A stretch of DNA of 64,000 nt, taken from the NCBI GenBank assembly GCA_900769615.1, contig CAAGHH010000026.1:62001-126000 (forward strand). Reading direction: 5' to 3'. The position numbers were made by a program, and so were the translations under genes. This DNA is from Selenomonadales bacterium. Lineage in GTDB: Bacteria; Bacillota; Negativicutes; Selenomonadales; Selenomonadaceae. This document shows positions 51,001 through 60,001 of the stretch, piece after piece. Each line of letters opens with the position of its first letter. Position 1 is the first letter of the stretch. The notes under the pieces are model-generated. The model worked only from the letters and a program-made list of their open reading frames with translations. It ran no database searches and was not told where the DNA came from.

Positions 51001-51572
51001 GCGAAGATGTTAACGTCTTTGTTTTCGATACCGAGGTTTACTCAAATACTGGTGGTCAGGCTTCAAAAGCAACGCCAGCAGCAGCTATCGCACAGTTTGC
51101 GGCGGCAGGCAAGAGAACGCGTAAAAAAGACCTTGGTATGATGGCAAAAACCTATGGTTATGTTTATGTAGCTCAGGTAGCAATGGGAGCTGATCATAAT
51201 CAGCTGATTAAAGCTATCACGGAGGCAGAGGCCTATAATGGACCATCGCTTATCATTGCTTATGCACCATGCATTAATCATGGTATTCGCAAAGGTATGG
51301 GTTGCAGCCAGTTAGAAGAAAAGCTGGCAGTTGAGTGCGGTTATTGGGCAAATTACCGTTATAATCCGGAGCTTGTTGGCACGGATAAAAATCCGTTCAG
51401 CCTTGATTCCAAGGAACCAGATTTTGCTAAGTTCCAAGAGTTCTTGATGGGCGAAAACCGCTATATCAATCTAAAACGGTCCTTCCCCGAAGCAGCTGAA
51501 GCACTGTTTGAAAAAACTCAGCGTGATGCCGAAGCACGTTATGAAGGCTATAAAAGATTAGCTGGCAAATAA
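48048..51572 (+). CDS. nifJ: Pyruvate:ferredoxin (flavodoxin) oxidoreductase
   Basis: 1174 residues, the single-chain PFOR. Order: N-terminal TPP-pyrimidine domain (YPITPSSPMAEH, about 25), transketolase C-like domain (about 260-400), gamma domain (about 410-620), two [4Fe-4S] motifs CIGCNQCSYVCP (about 690) and CLGCGSCAQVCP (about 745), a further Cys set at CAGCGET (about 815) and the TPP-diphosphate motif GDGWAYDIG (about 965). It oxidises pyruvate to acetyl-CoA and CO2, passing electrons to ferredoxin or flavodoxin. It is the main low-potential electron source and could feed the NifH-like protein. GAGGGGAGC precedes the ATG. It is monocistronic with strong signals. Confidence 0.97.
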   Translation: MSKKMKTMDGNQAAAYISYAFTDVAAIYPITPSSPMAEHVDEDAAKGKTNLFGRKVRVIELQSEAGAAGAVHGSLQAGALTTTYTASQGFLLMIPNLYKIAGELLPGVFHVSARALAANSLNIFGDHQDVMAARQTGCAMLAEASVQEVMDLSAVAHLVAIKGRVPFINFFDGFRTSHEIQKIEMVDYDDLSKILDWDAVKAFRRRALNPDHPVIRGTAQNPDVYFQEREASNKYYNALPELVEEAMADLAKITGREHHLFDYYGAEDADRIIIAMGSVCQAVQETVDYLNANGEKVGLLNVHLYRPFSIEHFFKYLPKTVKKVAVLDHTKEPGALGEPLYLDVKAAFYQSDLHPVIIGGRFGLGGKDTTPDQIFAVFDELKKDAPKDGFTIGIDDDVTGTSLQPVKSDVDLTPAGTTACKFWGLGSDGTVGANKSAIKIIGDKTDMYAQAYFAYDSKKSGGITMSHLRFGKQPITSPYLINKADFISCSQQSYVYKYDLLAGLKKGGKFLLNTVWSDADLSKHLPAYMKRYIAQNDIEFYTVNAVDIAKELGLGGRFNMVMQSAFFKIANIIPIDTAVKYLKDAVVTSYGKKGQKIVDMNNGAIDKGIEALHLVTVPADWAEAADEKTEAKKAPAFITEIQDVMNRQEGDKLPVSKFDGEMADGTFPVGGAAYEKRGTAISVPVWDTAKCIGCNQCSYVCPHAAIRPILTTDEELANAPAGFPHKDVRAVKDYHFTMAVSTMDCLGCGSCAQVCPVKALDMKPLDDQQKVAQAYFDYGVDATKVVPKKNPMKKNTVLGSQFEQPLFEFSGACAGCGETPYAKLITQLFGDRMMIANATGCSSIWGGSAPAMPYTTNHKGHGPAWANSLFEDNAEFGLGMFLGTKSVRDSLAADAEKVLANSSISEDLKAALVDWKENLDNGEATRERAEKLTELLAAEKGSDELLNKLYENKDYFVKRSQWIFGGDGWAYDIGYGGVDHVLASGEDVNVFVFDTEVYSNTGGQASKATPAAAIAQFAAAGKRTRKKDLGMMAKTYGYVYVAQVAMGADHNQLIKAITEAEAYNGPSLIIAYAPCINHGIRKGMGCSQLEEKLAVECGYWANYRYNPELVGTDKNPFSLDSKEPDFAKFQEFLMGENRYINLKRSFPEAAEALFEKTQRDAEARYEGYKRLAGK

Positions 51573-51590
51573 AAGCTAGTGAATTAGTTA

Positions 51591-51633
51591 AACACTTCGT
51601 TCTTGTTAATTAGGAACGAAGTGTTTTTTTTAT
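51591..51633 (+). terminator. Terminator after PFOR
   Basis: 12-bp perfect stem (51591-51602 with 51614-51625) and a run of eight T. Confidence 0.92.
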
Positions 51634-51733
51634 TGGTTTACTATGTTTGTACCTTAGTTGGGAAACGTTTGCTATTGGCAAAACATGAACAATAGCGTTA
51701 TAATTGACTTAATAAATTTGAGGAGTGGTTTGT

Positions 51734-54649
51734 TTGAAGATAAATGATATTATTCATGGCTTTAAAGTTATTAACAAATGTCAGATAAAGGAAGCAGAGT
51801 CAGTTGCTTATACCTTTGAACATGTAAAAACTGGTGCTAAATTATTTTTCTTGCAAAATGATGATGACAATAAGGTTTTTTCGATAACGTTCAGGACGCC
51901 GCCGGTTGATGATACTGGTGTTGCGCATATAGTAGAACATTCGACTCTTTGTGGCAGCCGCCAATACCCGTTAAAAGAACCATTTGTTGAGTTAGTAAAA
52001 GGGTCTTTGAATACATTCTTAAATGCGATGACCTATCCGGATAAGACCATGTATCCAGTAGCCAGCCGTAACGATAAAGATTTTCAGAATTTAATGGATG
52101 TATATCTTGACGCTGTTTTTTATCCAGCTATGCGGGAAAATCCGCAGGTATTAATGCAGGAAGGCTGGCATTATGAAATTGAAAAACCGGAAGATCCGCT
52201 TACATATAGTGGTGTCGTTTACAACGAGATGAAGGGAGCAACTTCGTCGCCGGATGATTTGCTGGAAACTCAAATTATGGCAGCACTTTATCCCAATACG
52301 ACTTATGGTTATGAATCAGGCGGCAATCCGGAGGCAATACCGACGCTGACGCAGGAAAAATTTATTTCATTCCATAATAAATATTATCATCCATCGAACA
52401 GCTATATTTATTTGTATGGTGATATGGATATCGAAGAAAAATTAGCTTACTTAGATAGCGAATACTTGTCGGCATTCGATAAAATTGATGTTTCCTCAAA
52501 GATTGATTTGCAGGATTCATTTAAGGATATTAAACGGGTAGAAGCAGAATATCCGGTAAGCGACAGCGAAGAGATTAAGGACAAAACTTTCTTGTCGCTT
52601 AATTGGGTCGTCGGCAATGCGATGAACGTAAAAGATATGATGGGGCTGGAGATACTAGAGCATGCCCTTTTGCGTACGCCGGCAGCACCATTACGCAAAG
52701 TCCTTATTGATGCGCACATTGGTAAAGATGTTGACACTATTTTGGAAAATGAAATATTGCAGCCATTTTGCAGCATAGTTGTCAGCAATTCAGAGGCGGA
52801 TCGCAGCGAGCTTTTCTATAAATTGGTTTATAATGAACTGAAAAGACTGGTAAGTGAAGGTATTGATAAGACCTTATTAGAGGCTTCGCTGAATCTGATG
52901 GAATTTAGGCTGCGTGAGTCGGATTTTGGTTCGGCACCTAAAGGTCTCATCTATGGGATAAGAATAATGCGGACCTGGCTCTATGATGGTGCGCCAGAGT
53001 CGGTATTGTATTATGAAAAAGCACTAAAGGAATTAAAACAGGGGCTTGATGAAGGCTATTTTGAGGATTTAATCAAGCGTTATTTGCTGACTAATAAACA
53101 TGCCGCTTTGCTGACCATGAAACCAAGTAAAACCCTGGCTAAAGAGCGTGAAAGCAAACAGCAGGAACTTTTAGCTGCCCAAAAAGCAGCTATGAGCGAG
53201 GATGAAATCGCAGCTATTATCGCAGCTACCAAGGCTTTAAAGCAGCATCAGCAGCAACCGGATAGCGAAGAGGCCTTAAAGACAATCCCGGTGCTTAATT
53301 TAAGTGATATTAGAAAAGAAGCTTATGATTTGCCACTGACGGAGCATCATATTGATGATGTAAAGATTTTATTTAGTGATATAGAAACCAGCGGTATTGT
53401 TTATCTGACGTTCTTCTTTGATACAAGCACTGTACCACAGGATAAGCTGCCATATCTATATTTGCTGGTTGATTTGTTAGGTCAGGTCGATACGGATTCG
53501 TATAGTTATGCTGAACTTGCTAATCTAAAAAATCTTTATACCGGTGGTATAGATTATGATGTCACAGCCTATACTAAAAAAGCTGAACCGGATTCCTGTC
53601 TGCCAAAATTAAGAATACGTGCCAAGGTGCTCCGGGAAAAACTGCCGAAACTTTTCTGGTTATTAAAGGAAATCATCGTTGGCAGTCAATTTGTTGATGA
53701 AAAGCGAATTTTGGAACTTATCGAGCAGGAGCAAGCTACAATGGAGCTGGATTTACAGCGCTCAGCACATCAGCTGGTAGCGGGGAAAATCGCAGCTTAT
53801 TTATCACCGGCTGGTCGCTATATTGAAGAAGGCTCGCTGCCATTTTATAAGTTTATAAAAAATATGCAGACTGATTTTGCAGCTAATATCAAAAAAATGC
53901 AAATTGCTTTCACGGAAATCATGCCGAAAATCTTTAATACCAATAATATGATTGTCAGTGTAACTGCGCCACGCACTGATTATGATGCTTTTGCGACTGA
54001 ATTTAAAAAATTCAAGCAAGAACTTTGTCATGTAAAGGTTCCAGCTGAAACTTATAATTGGGATATAAAACCTTTAAATGAAGGTCTTACTTCATCAAGC
54101 CGAGTGCAGTATGTTGGCAAGGGGGCTAATTTCCTGAAATTAGGTTATGATACTACTGGTACAATGAATGTGGCCGAAACGCTTTTGCGTTATGATTACT
54201 TTTGGACTAAAATCAGGGTTCAGGGAGGCGCCTATGGTGCGTTTACGCATTTTGATAATGGCGGCTTCATGATGTTTGGTTCATATCGTGATCCAAACCT
54301 TGCTGAGACGTTGCAAGTATTTGATGGCACCGGTGATTATCTTAGGAATTTCACTGCGTCTGATAGGGAGATGACTAAGTTCATTATTGGTACGATGAGC
54401 AGTGTAGATACGCCGCTTACGCCAAAAATGAAGGGCAACATGGCAGCAAGCTGTTATTTGCGCAATGTAACTTTAGCTGATAGGCAAAAGGTTCGCGATG
54501 AAATACTTGGTACATGTCAAGAGGACATCCGTGCATTAGCTGATTTGGTTGATAAATGTATGCAGGAGAATGTCATTTGTGTGTTTGGAGGGCAAGTTAA
54601 GGTTGAAGCGAATAAAGCCTTGTTTGGTGCGGTTAAACCTGCACTTTAA
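51734..54649 (+). CDS. M16C zinc metallopeptidase, presequence-protease-like
   Basis: 971 residues from the TTG at 51734, eight bases after GAGGAG; a GTG at 51725 lies within that site. The inverted zinc motif HxxEH is in HIVEHSTLCGS (about residue 70), with the distal Glu expected near YNEMKGA (about 165). Four M16 domains with the central linker (about 470-520, helical, KQQELLAAQ) form the closed chamber of PreP/Cym1/insulinase C-type enzymes. It degrades short peptides in the cytoplasm; no signal peptide was seen. It is 82 bases ahead of dapA. Confidence 0.93.
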   Translation: MKINDIIHGFKVINKCQIKEAESVAYTFEHVKTGAKLFFLQNDDDNKVFSITFRTPPVDDTGVAHIVEHSTLCGSRQYPLKEPFVELVKGSLNTFLNAMTYPDKTMYPVASRNDKDFQNLMDVYLDAVFYPAMRENPQVLMQEGWHYEIEKPEDPLTYSGVVYNEMKGATSSPDDLLETQIMAALYPNTTYGYESGGNPEAIPTLTQEKFISFHNKYYHPSNSYIYLYGDMDIEEKLAYLDSEYLSAFDKIDVSSKIDLQDSFKDIKRVEAEYPVSDSEEIKDKTFLSLNWVVGNAMNVKDMMGLEILEHALLRTPAAPLRKVLIDAHIGKDVDTILENEILQPFCSIVVSNSEADRSELFYKLVYNELKRLVSEGIDKTLLEASLNLMEFRLRESDFGSAPKGLIYGIRIMRTWLYDGAPESVLYYEKALKELKQGLDEGYFEDLIKRYLLTNKHAALLTMKPSKTLAKERESKQQELLAAQKAAMSEDEIAAIIAATKALKQHQQQPDSEEALKTIPVLNLSDIRKEAYDLPLTEHHIDDVKILFSDIETSGIVYLTFFFDTSTVPQDKLPYLYLLVDLLGQVDTDSYSYAELANLKNLYTGGIDYDVTAYTKKAEPDSCLPKLRIRAKVLREKLPKLFWLLKEIIVGSQFVDEKRILELIEQEQATMELDLQRSAHQLVAGKIAAYLSPAGRYIEEGSLPFYKFIKNMQTDFAANIKKMQIAFTEIMPKIFNTNNMIVSVTAPRTDYDAFATEFKKFKQELCHVKVPAETYNWDIKPLNEGLTSSSRVQYVGKGANFLKLGYDTTGTMNVAETLLRYDYFWTKIRVQGGAYGAFTHFDNGGFMMFGSYRDPNLAETLQVFDGTGDYLRNFTASDREMTKFIIGTMSSVDTPLTPKMKGNMAASCYLRNVTLADRQKVRDEILGTCQEDIRALADLVDKCMQENVICVFGGQVKVEANKALFGAVKPAL

Positions 54650-54731
54650 GCGTTGACTTTATGCTTGAATCATGGGATAATTGATAGAAAGATTGCTTAA
54701 TAACGATAAGCTTAACACAGGAGGCTTTCTC

Positions 54732-55619
54732 ATGAAAAAACCAATTTTTGAGGGCGCGGCAGTCGCTATTATTACACCGTATACGGACAATGGTGTTAAT
54801 TTTGAGGAATTAGGACGTATTGTTGAAGATCAGATAAAAGGCGGTACTGATGCTATCGTTGTTACTGGTACTACTGGCGAATCGGCTACGATGACTGATG
54901 AGGAACATCGGGCAACGATTAAATATGTGGTAGAAAAGGTTAATGGCCGGATTCCGGTTATTGCTGGCACAGGTTCGAATGAGACGGCTTATGCAATAGA
55001 GTTATCGCAGTATGCTGAAAAAGTTGGTGCTGATGCTTTGCTGGTAGTTACGCCGTATTACAATAGATGTACGCAAAAGGGATTGATTGCGCATTATACA
55101 GCTATTGCTGATGCAGTAAATATCCCAATTATTCTTTATGATGTACCGTCACGTACTGGTGTAGGCATTGCTACTGAAACTTATGTTGAGTTAGCTAAAC
55201 ATAAAAATATCGCAGCTGTAAAAGAAGCTAATGGTGATTTATCCAAGATTTTGCGCTTAAAGGCAGCTGTTGGTGATGATCTTGTGCTTTATTCCGGCAA
55301 TGACGATCAGATTGTGCCAATTCTTTCCTTAGGTGGCAAGGGGGTTATTTCGGTGCTTTCCAATGTAGCGCCACAGGAAACCCATGATATGTGCCAGGCT
55401 TATTTTGATGGGGATGTCAAGAAGGCTGCTGCTATGCAGATTGCTTATACTGACCTTATCGATGCACTTTTCGCGGAAGTCAATCCGATTCCGGTAAAAG
55501 TTGCTATGCGCAAATTAGGTTATGCGGCAGGACCTTTGAGAATGCCACTTTGTGAGATGGAGCCGGAGCATGAAGCCAAATTGGAAGCTGCTCTTAGAAA
55601 TCATGGCTTAATTAAATAA
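54732..55619 (+). CDS. dapA: 4-hydroxy-tetrahydrodipicolinate synthase
   Basis: 295 residues from the ATG at 54732, seven bases after AGGAGG. The TIM barrel has GTTGESATM (about 45), the Tyr in ILYDVPSRTG (about 137) and the Schiff-base Lys in AAVKEANGD (about 165). It condenses pyruvate with aspartate semialdehyde, the committed step to lysine and diaminopimelate. The other genes of the pathway in the window, dapB and asd, are in a separate operon. A hairpin follows. Confidence 0.96.
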   Translation: MKKPIFEGAAVAIITPYTDNGVNFEELGRIVEDQIKGGTDAIVVTGTTGESATMTDEEHRATIKYVVEKVNGRIPVIAGTGSNETAYAIELSQYAEKVGADALLVVTPYYNRCTQKGLIAHYTAIADAVNIPIILYDVPSRTGVGIATETYVELAKHKNIAAVKEANGDLSKILRLKAAVGDDLVLYSGNDDQIVPILSLGGKGVISVLSNVAPQETHDMCQAYFDGDVKKAAAMQIAYTDLIDALFAEVNPIPVKVAMRKLGYAAGPLRMPLCEMEPEHEAKLEAALRNHGLIK

Positions 55620-55629
55620 ACGGAACCCC

Positions 55630-55677
55630 AAGACCTCTTTAGTCATCGGCGACGAAGGACCAGAGAGGTCTTTTTCT
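55630..55677 (+). terminator. Terminator after dapA
   Basis: AGACCTCT (55631-55638) pairs with AGAGGTCT (55664-55671) around a long loop; TTTTT follows. Some read-through into sdaAB is possible. Confidence 0.75.
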
Positions 55678-55697
55678 ATTTTTAGCAGGTGAAAAAT

Positions 55698-56360
55698 ATG
55701 CATGGAGTTTTTGATATAGTAGGACCAATTATGATTGGACCATCGAGTTCACATACGGCGGGAGCCGTGCGGTTAGGCTTGATGGCAAGAAAAATATTAG
55801 GAGAAAAAGTATTAAAGGCAGGTATTCAGCTGCACGGCTCGTTTGCTCAGACTTATCGTGGTCATGGCACGGACAAGGCCCTGATAGCAGGTATCTTAGG
55901 TTTTGCGCCTGATGATGAAAGGATAGTTTCTGCATTAAATATAGCCAAAAATCAAGGTGTTGCCTATAGTTTTCAAACGATAAAACTTGAAGATGCTCAT
56001 CCCAATACGGCAATTATTCATCTGACGGGCGAAACTGGCAGAGTAGCAAAAGTTTGCGGAGCTTCGGTTGGTGGCGGTAATATCATGATTACGAATATAA
56101 ATGGTTACGCAGTTGAGCTAACTGGCGAGTATCCAGCTTTGATAACTATACATCATGATAAGCCAGGGGTTATTACGCAAGTAACGCAGATTTTAGCTCG
56201 TTATGCGATGAATATCGCTTTTATGCGAGTATCAAGGCAAAGCCGTGGAGAATCAGCTATGATGATTATGGAACTTGATGATGAACCAGCTGATGAGGTG
56301 ATTGATGATTGTGCTAACGTATATGATGTAGAAAAAGCTTTTGCGATACCAGCAATATAG
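55698..56360 (+). CDS. sdaAB: L-serine dehydratase, beta subunit
   Basis: 220 residues from the ATG at 55698, just after AGGTGAAAAAT; a GTG at 55689 overlaps the site. The GPSSSHTAGAVRLG motif (about 13-26) and a C-terminal ACT domain (about 145-220) are typical of the beta chain of the iron-sulfur serine dehydratase of Firmicutes. With the alpha chain it deaminates serine to pyruvate. It is 15 bases ahead of sdaAA. Confidence 0.95.
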   Translation: MHGVFDIVGPIMIGPSSSHTAGAVRLGLMARKILGEKVLKAGIQLHGSFAQTYRGHGTDKALIAGILGFAPDDERIVSALNIAKNQGVAYSFQTIKLEDAHPNTAIIHLTGETGRVAKVCGASVGGGNIMITNINGYAVELTGEYPALITIHHDKPGVITQVTQILARYAMNIAFMRVSRQSRGESAMMIMELDDEPADEVIDDCANVYDVEKAFAIPAI

Positions 56361-56375
56361 GGATAGGCGGTAAAA

Positions 56376-57254
56376 ATGGTTAATTTCAACACGATAGCAG
56401 ATTTAATAAGATTAGCAATGGATAAGGGCGTGCCAATTCATGAAATAGTTTTGGCTAAAGAAATCTATGACAGTCGCAAGACCCGCGGAAAATTAATAGT
56501 AACTATGGCTGAAAATTGGCAGGTCATGCAGGCTTCGATAAAACGGGGAATAAAAAATACCGAACATTCGGCTAGTGGTCTTACTGGTGGTGACGCTAAA
56601 AAAATATTTGCTTATAAAGAAAATGCTTTAATCGGTGAATCAGGCATTAAAGCTGCTGCTTATGCTGTCGGCATTAGTGAAGTAAATGCTGTTATGGGGC
56701 GAATAGTTGCTTGCCCAACGGCTGGCTCATGTGGTATTTTGCCAGCAGCACTCTATATGGCCAAGGAAAAATTAGCTATAGCTGATGATATGATAATAAA
56801 AGCTTTGTTCACTGCCGCTGGCATAGGGATGGTTATTGATCAAAATGCTTCAATTGCTGGTGCTGAGGGCGGCTGTCAAGCCGAATGTGGTACCGCTGCG
56901 GGGATGGCAGCTGGTGCTTTGGTGGAATTACAAGGTGGCAGTCCGAGTAAGGTCGGCAATGCAGTAGCTTTAGCTATTAAAAACTTGTTGGGACTGACCT
57001 GTGATCCGGTTGCTGGACTGGTAGAGGTTCCCTGTGTTAAACGCAATGGTTTTGCCGTAACAGTGGCAATGCTGGCGGCTGATATGACCATGGCGGGGGT
57101 AGAGTCGTTTATACCAGTTGACGAGGTGATAGAGGCTATGAATCGCATTGGAAGAGCGATGCCTAGAGAACTTAGGGAAACCAGTGAAGGCGGGCTGGCT
57201 ACGACCAAAACGGCTAAAGCCGTGGAAGCAAAAATTTATTCTGGCAACAGCTAA
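56376..57254 (+). CDS. sdaAA: L-serine dehydratase, alpha subunit
   Basis: 292 residues. CPTAGSCGILPAAL (about residue 110) carries cluster cysteines, a further Cys pair is in GGCQAECGTA (about 168), and TCDPVAGLVEVPCVKRN (about 207) ends the [4Fe-4S] site. It is the catalytic chain, oxygen-labile, fitting an anaerobe. Pyruvate produced here can enter PFOR. A terminator follows at once. Confidence 0.95.
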   Translation: MVNFNTIADLIRLAMDKGVPIHEIVLAKEIYDSRKTRGKLIVTMAENWQVMQASIKRGIKNTEHSASGLTGGDAKKIFAYKENALIGESGIKAAAYAVGISEVNAVMGRIVACPTAGSCGILPAALYMAKEKLAIADDMIIKALFTAAGIGMVIDQNASIAGAEGGCQAECGTAAGMAAGALVELQGGSPSKVGNAVALAIKNLLGLTCDPVAGLVEVPCVKRNGFAVTVAMLAADMTMAGVESFIPVDEVIEAMNRIGRAMPRELRETSEGGLATTKTAKAVEAKIYSGNS

Positions 57255-57299
57255 CAAAAACTGGCGCGAAACTTTAAGTTTTACGTCAGTTTTTGTTAG
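57253..57299 (+). terminator. Terminator after sdaAA
   Basis: AACAAAAACTGGCG (57253-57266) pairs with 57284-57297 with one mismatch, with an additional inner stem. The tail is AT-rich. Confidence 0.75.
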
Positions 57300-57493
57300 T
57301 CCTATAAAAATATCAACAGTCATGGTAATTATATCATATATATATGTTCGCTACGAAACTGCTTTTCCGTTTGGGATAAGGTGCTTCAAGCGGCGAAAAT
57401 TGGAATATAGCATAGTTTTTCTTGGCAAAAAATCTGTCTTAGCGGTATAATTGTTAACATAGTGTAATTGAAGTTTTTATGAGGAGAATATAT

Positions 57494-58543
57494 ATGAGCT
57501 TTATAGATAACATTCGGCAAGTAGTTCCATATACGCCTGGGGAGCAGCCACAGCGTAAGGTTATAAAATTAAATACCAATGAAAGTCCTTATCCGCCATC
57601 GCCTAAGGTAACAGCGGCATTAGCTGGTGTAAAAACTAATGATTTACGCCGGTATCCAGCACCGGATGCGCATGATTTAGTGGACGCAATTGCCAAATAT
57701 TATAACGTAAAGGACGCTCAGGTATTTGTTGGGGTAGGCTCCGATGATGTTCTGTCGATGTGCTTTTTGACGTTTTTTGCTGGCAAGAAACCAATACTTT
57801 TTCCCGATATTACTTATTCATTTTATTCGGTATGGGCAGATGTATACCGCATCCCATTTAAAACGGTTCCGTTAACCGCAGATTTTCGCATCGATCCTAA
57901 GGCTTATAGTGTGGAAAATGGCGGGATAGTTTTTGCTAATCCTAATGCACCAACTGGCAGAGCTTTGGCATTAAATGATGTTGAAAGCATAATTGCGAGC
58001 AATCCGGATTCGGTAGTTATTGTTGATGAAGCATATATTGATTTTGGTGGTGAAACCGCGCTGCCATTGATTGATAAATATGATAATTTAATTGTTACGC
58101 GGACAATGTCAAAATCAAGAGCTTTAGCTGGTATGCGTATAGGTTATGCTATCAGCAATCCAAAGCTGATAAAATATCTTAATGATGTAAAATTCTCAGT
58201 CAATTCCTACACGATGAATATGCCATCCTTAGCTGCGGGTATTGCGGCTATAGAAGATGATAAATATTTTAAAGATATTACCGGGCAAACTATTGCAACT
58301 CGCGAATGGACGAAAAAAGAACTTAGCAAATTGGGCTTTACGTTTGCTGATTCGCAAACAAATTTTATTTTTGCTACGCGCCCTAATACCTCGGCTGAAA
58401 AAATATTTAATGAACTAAAAGCAAATGATATATTTGTTCGCTATTTTAAACAGCCAATTCTTGATAAGTACTTGCGCATTACTATTGGGACGCAAGCAGA
58501 GATGGAAAAATTCATTCAGGTATTAAAAACATTGTTAGTATAA
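57494..58543 (+). CDS. hisC: Histidinol-phosphate aminotransferase
   Basis: 349 residues from the ATG at 57494, behind AGGAG; an ATG five codons earlier overlaps that site. Fold type I PLP enzyme: NTNESPYPPSP (about 28), NPNAPTG (about 155), the PLP Lys in TMSKSRALAGMRIGYA (about 215) and the C-terminal Arg in LRITIG. It makes histidinol phosphate in histidine synthesis. No other his genes are in the window, so it may also serve aromatic amino acids, as in some Firmicutes. Confidence 0.92.
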   Translation: MSFIDNIRQVVPYTPGEQPQRKVIKLNTNESPYPPSPKVTAALAGVKTNDLRRYPAPDAHDLVDAIAKYYNVKDAQVFVGVGSDDVLSMCFLTFFAGKKPILFPDITYSFYSVWADVYRIPFKTVPLTADFRIDPKAYSVENGGIVFANPNAPTGRALALNDVESIIASNPDSVVIVDEAYIDFGGETALPLIDKYDNLIVTRTMSKSRALAGMRIGYAISNPKLIKYLNDVKFSVNSYTMNMPSLAAGIAAIEDDKYFKDITGQTIATREWTKKELSKLGFTFADSQTNFIFATRPNTSAEKIFNELKANDIFVRYFKQPILDKYLRITIGTQAEMEKFIQVLKTLLV

Positions 58544-58557
58544 ATGAGGATTTGATA

Positions 58558-59976
58558 TTGAAAAAGAAATGGTTAATTCTTGCAGGATTTGCTTTGCTTA
58601 GTTTAGGAAATAATAGTATAAGCTTAGCAGCACCAATTCCCCTGCGGGGCGTTATTGAAGGATTTTATGGCACGCCCTGGCAGGAAAAAGAACGACAGGA
58701 TATACTAGCCTTTTGTAAAAATAAAGGATTTAATGCTTATATTTATGCACCAAAGGATGATCCTTATCATCGGGTAAAATGGCGCGAACCATATCCGCAT
58801 ACAAAACTTTTGGCATTGCAGGAACTTATAAATACGGCTAAAGCTAATAAGGTAAAATTTGTTTTTGCTATATCACCAGGATTGGATATTAATTTTGGGG
58901 GTGATAAAGCAATAGCTGATAGAGCAAGTATGAAAAATAAGCTTGAAACTATGTATGCATTAGGAGTGCGTGATTTTGCTATTTTCTTCGATGATATAAA
59001 GGATAAAAATGGTGTAAAACAAGCAGAATTTTTAAATTGGGTAGATGATAATTTTGTCAAAAAACATCAGGGCGTGTCACCGTTGATAACGGTACCAACA
59101 GAATATTTTAGATTTGATATGCAAGCTGACGATAGAATAAAACCATATACCAGTGATTTTGCTAATACGCTTAATAAAGATATTATCGTGCTATATACCG
59201 GTAATGGTGTAGTATGTGATGGTATTAGTGATGCTGATTACCAAAAAGCCAACGAGGTTTATGGGAGAAATTTAGGTATATGGTGGAACTATCCCGTAAC
59301 TGACTATATGGAAAACAAGCTAGCCTTGGGACCAATTGAAAAACTGCCGACAAAATCAAATATTCCAGCGATATTTTTTAATCCCATGAAATATGAAAAA
59401 TTATCCAAAATTGCCTTGGCAACTGGGGCAGATTACGCTAAAACACCAGAAAACTACGACGCAGTAAAATCATGGCAGCAGGCGATAAATGAACAATATC
59501 CGGATTTGTCTGCCGAAATGAAGCTGTTTGCTAGTCAGTCACAGCATCTAGAAAATAACTGGGCTAAAGTCGGACCGCCTGATGATAGCGAACTTACAAA
59601 ATTAGCTAAGGCTTATTTACAAAAAAAAGCTGCTGGTATTCCTTGTGCCGGCGAAAAAAAACGCCTGCAAGAACGCTTGCAGGCAATTGTAAGAGCTAGT
59701 CAGACCTTACAAGATAAGCTTCCTAATGCTGTACTAAAAGAATGTAGCCCCCAATTAATGCAACTAGAACGCATTGCAAGTGCTGACCTTATGGGGCTAG
59801 CAATTTTAGAAAAGACAGATGACAATGCTGCTAGCAGAGAATTGCAGGCAGCATATCAAGAATTTAATCAGCAGTATAAAATTATAAAGGCTAAAGAAAA
59901 AGCAGCGATAATATCAGAAAAAGCAGCGATGATGTTATTAGAAAAAATTCATGCTGATATTGTTGACCGCAATTAG
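58558..59976 (+). CDS. GH84 beta-N-acetylglucosaminidase-like enzyme, exported
   Basis: 472 residues from a TTG at 58558, eight bases after GAGGA; the frame also has a TTG six bases earlier. Signal peptide (1-about 24), then a GH84 barrel: RGVIEGFYGTPW (about 28), YIYAPKDDPYHR (about 62), and the catalytic Asp145-Asp146 pair in FFDDIKD. The C-terminal part (about 320-472) is helical. Family members (O-GlcNAcase, NagJ, hyaluronidase-type) cleave terminal GlcNAc with substrate assistance. It is likely periplasmic, acting on host glycan or cell-wall sugar. It follows hisC by 14 bases and may be co-transcribed, though functions are unrelated. Confidence 0.88.
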   Translation: MKKKWLILAGFALLSLGNNSISLAAPIPLRGVIEGFYGTPWQEKERQDILAFCKNKGFNAYIYAPKDDPYHRVKWREPYPHTKLLALQELINTAKANKVKFVFAISPGLDINFGGDKAIADRASMKNKLETMYALGVRDFAIFFDDIKDKNGVKQAEFLNWVDDNFVKKHQGVSPLITVPTEYFRFDMQADDRIKPYTSDFANTLNKDIIVLYTGNGVVCDGISDADYQKANEVYGRNLGIWWNYPVTDYMENKLALGPIEKLPTKSNIPAIFFNPMKYEKLSKIALATGADYAKTPENYDAVKSWQQAINEQYPDLSAEMKLFASQSQHLENNWAKVGPPDDSELTKLAKAYLQKKAAGIPCAGEKKRLQERLQAIVRASQTLQDKLPNAVLKECSPQLMQLERIASADLMGLAILEKTDDNAASRELQAAYQEFNQQYKIIKAKEKAAIISEKAAMMLLEKIHADIVDRN

Positions 59977-60001
59977 AAATTAAGAATGGGAAGTGATTTA
60001 G

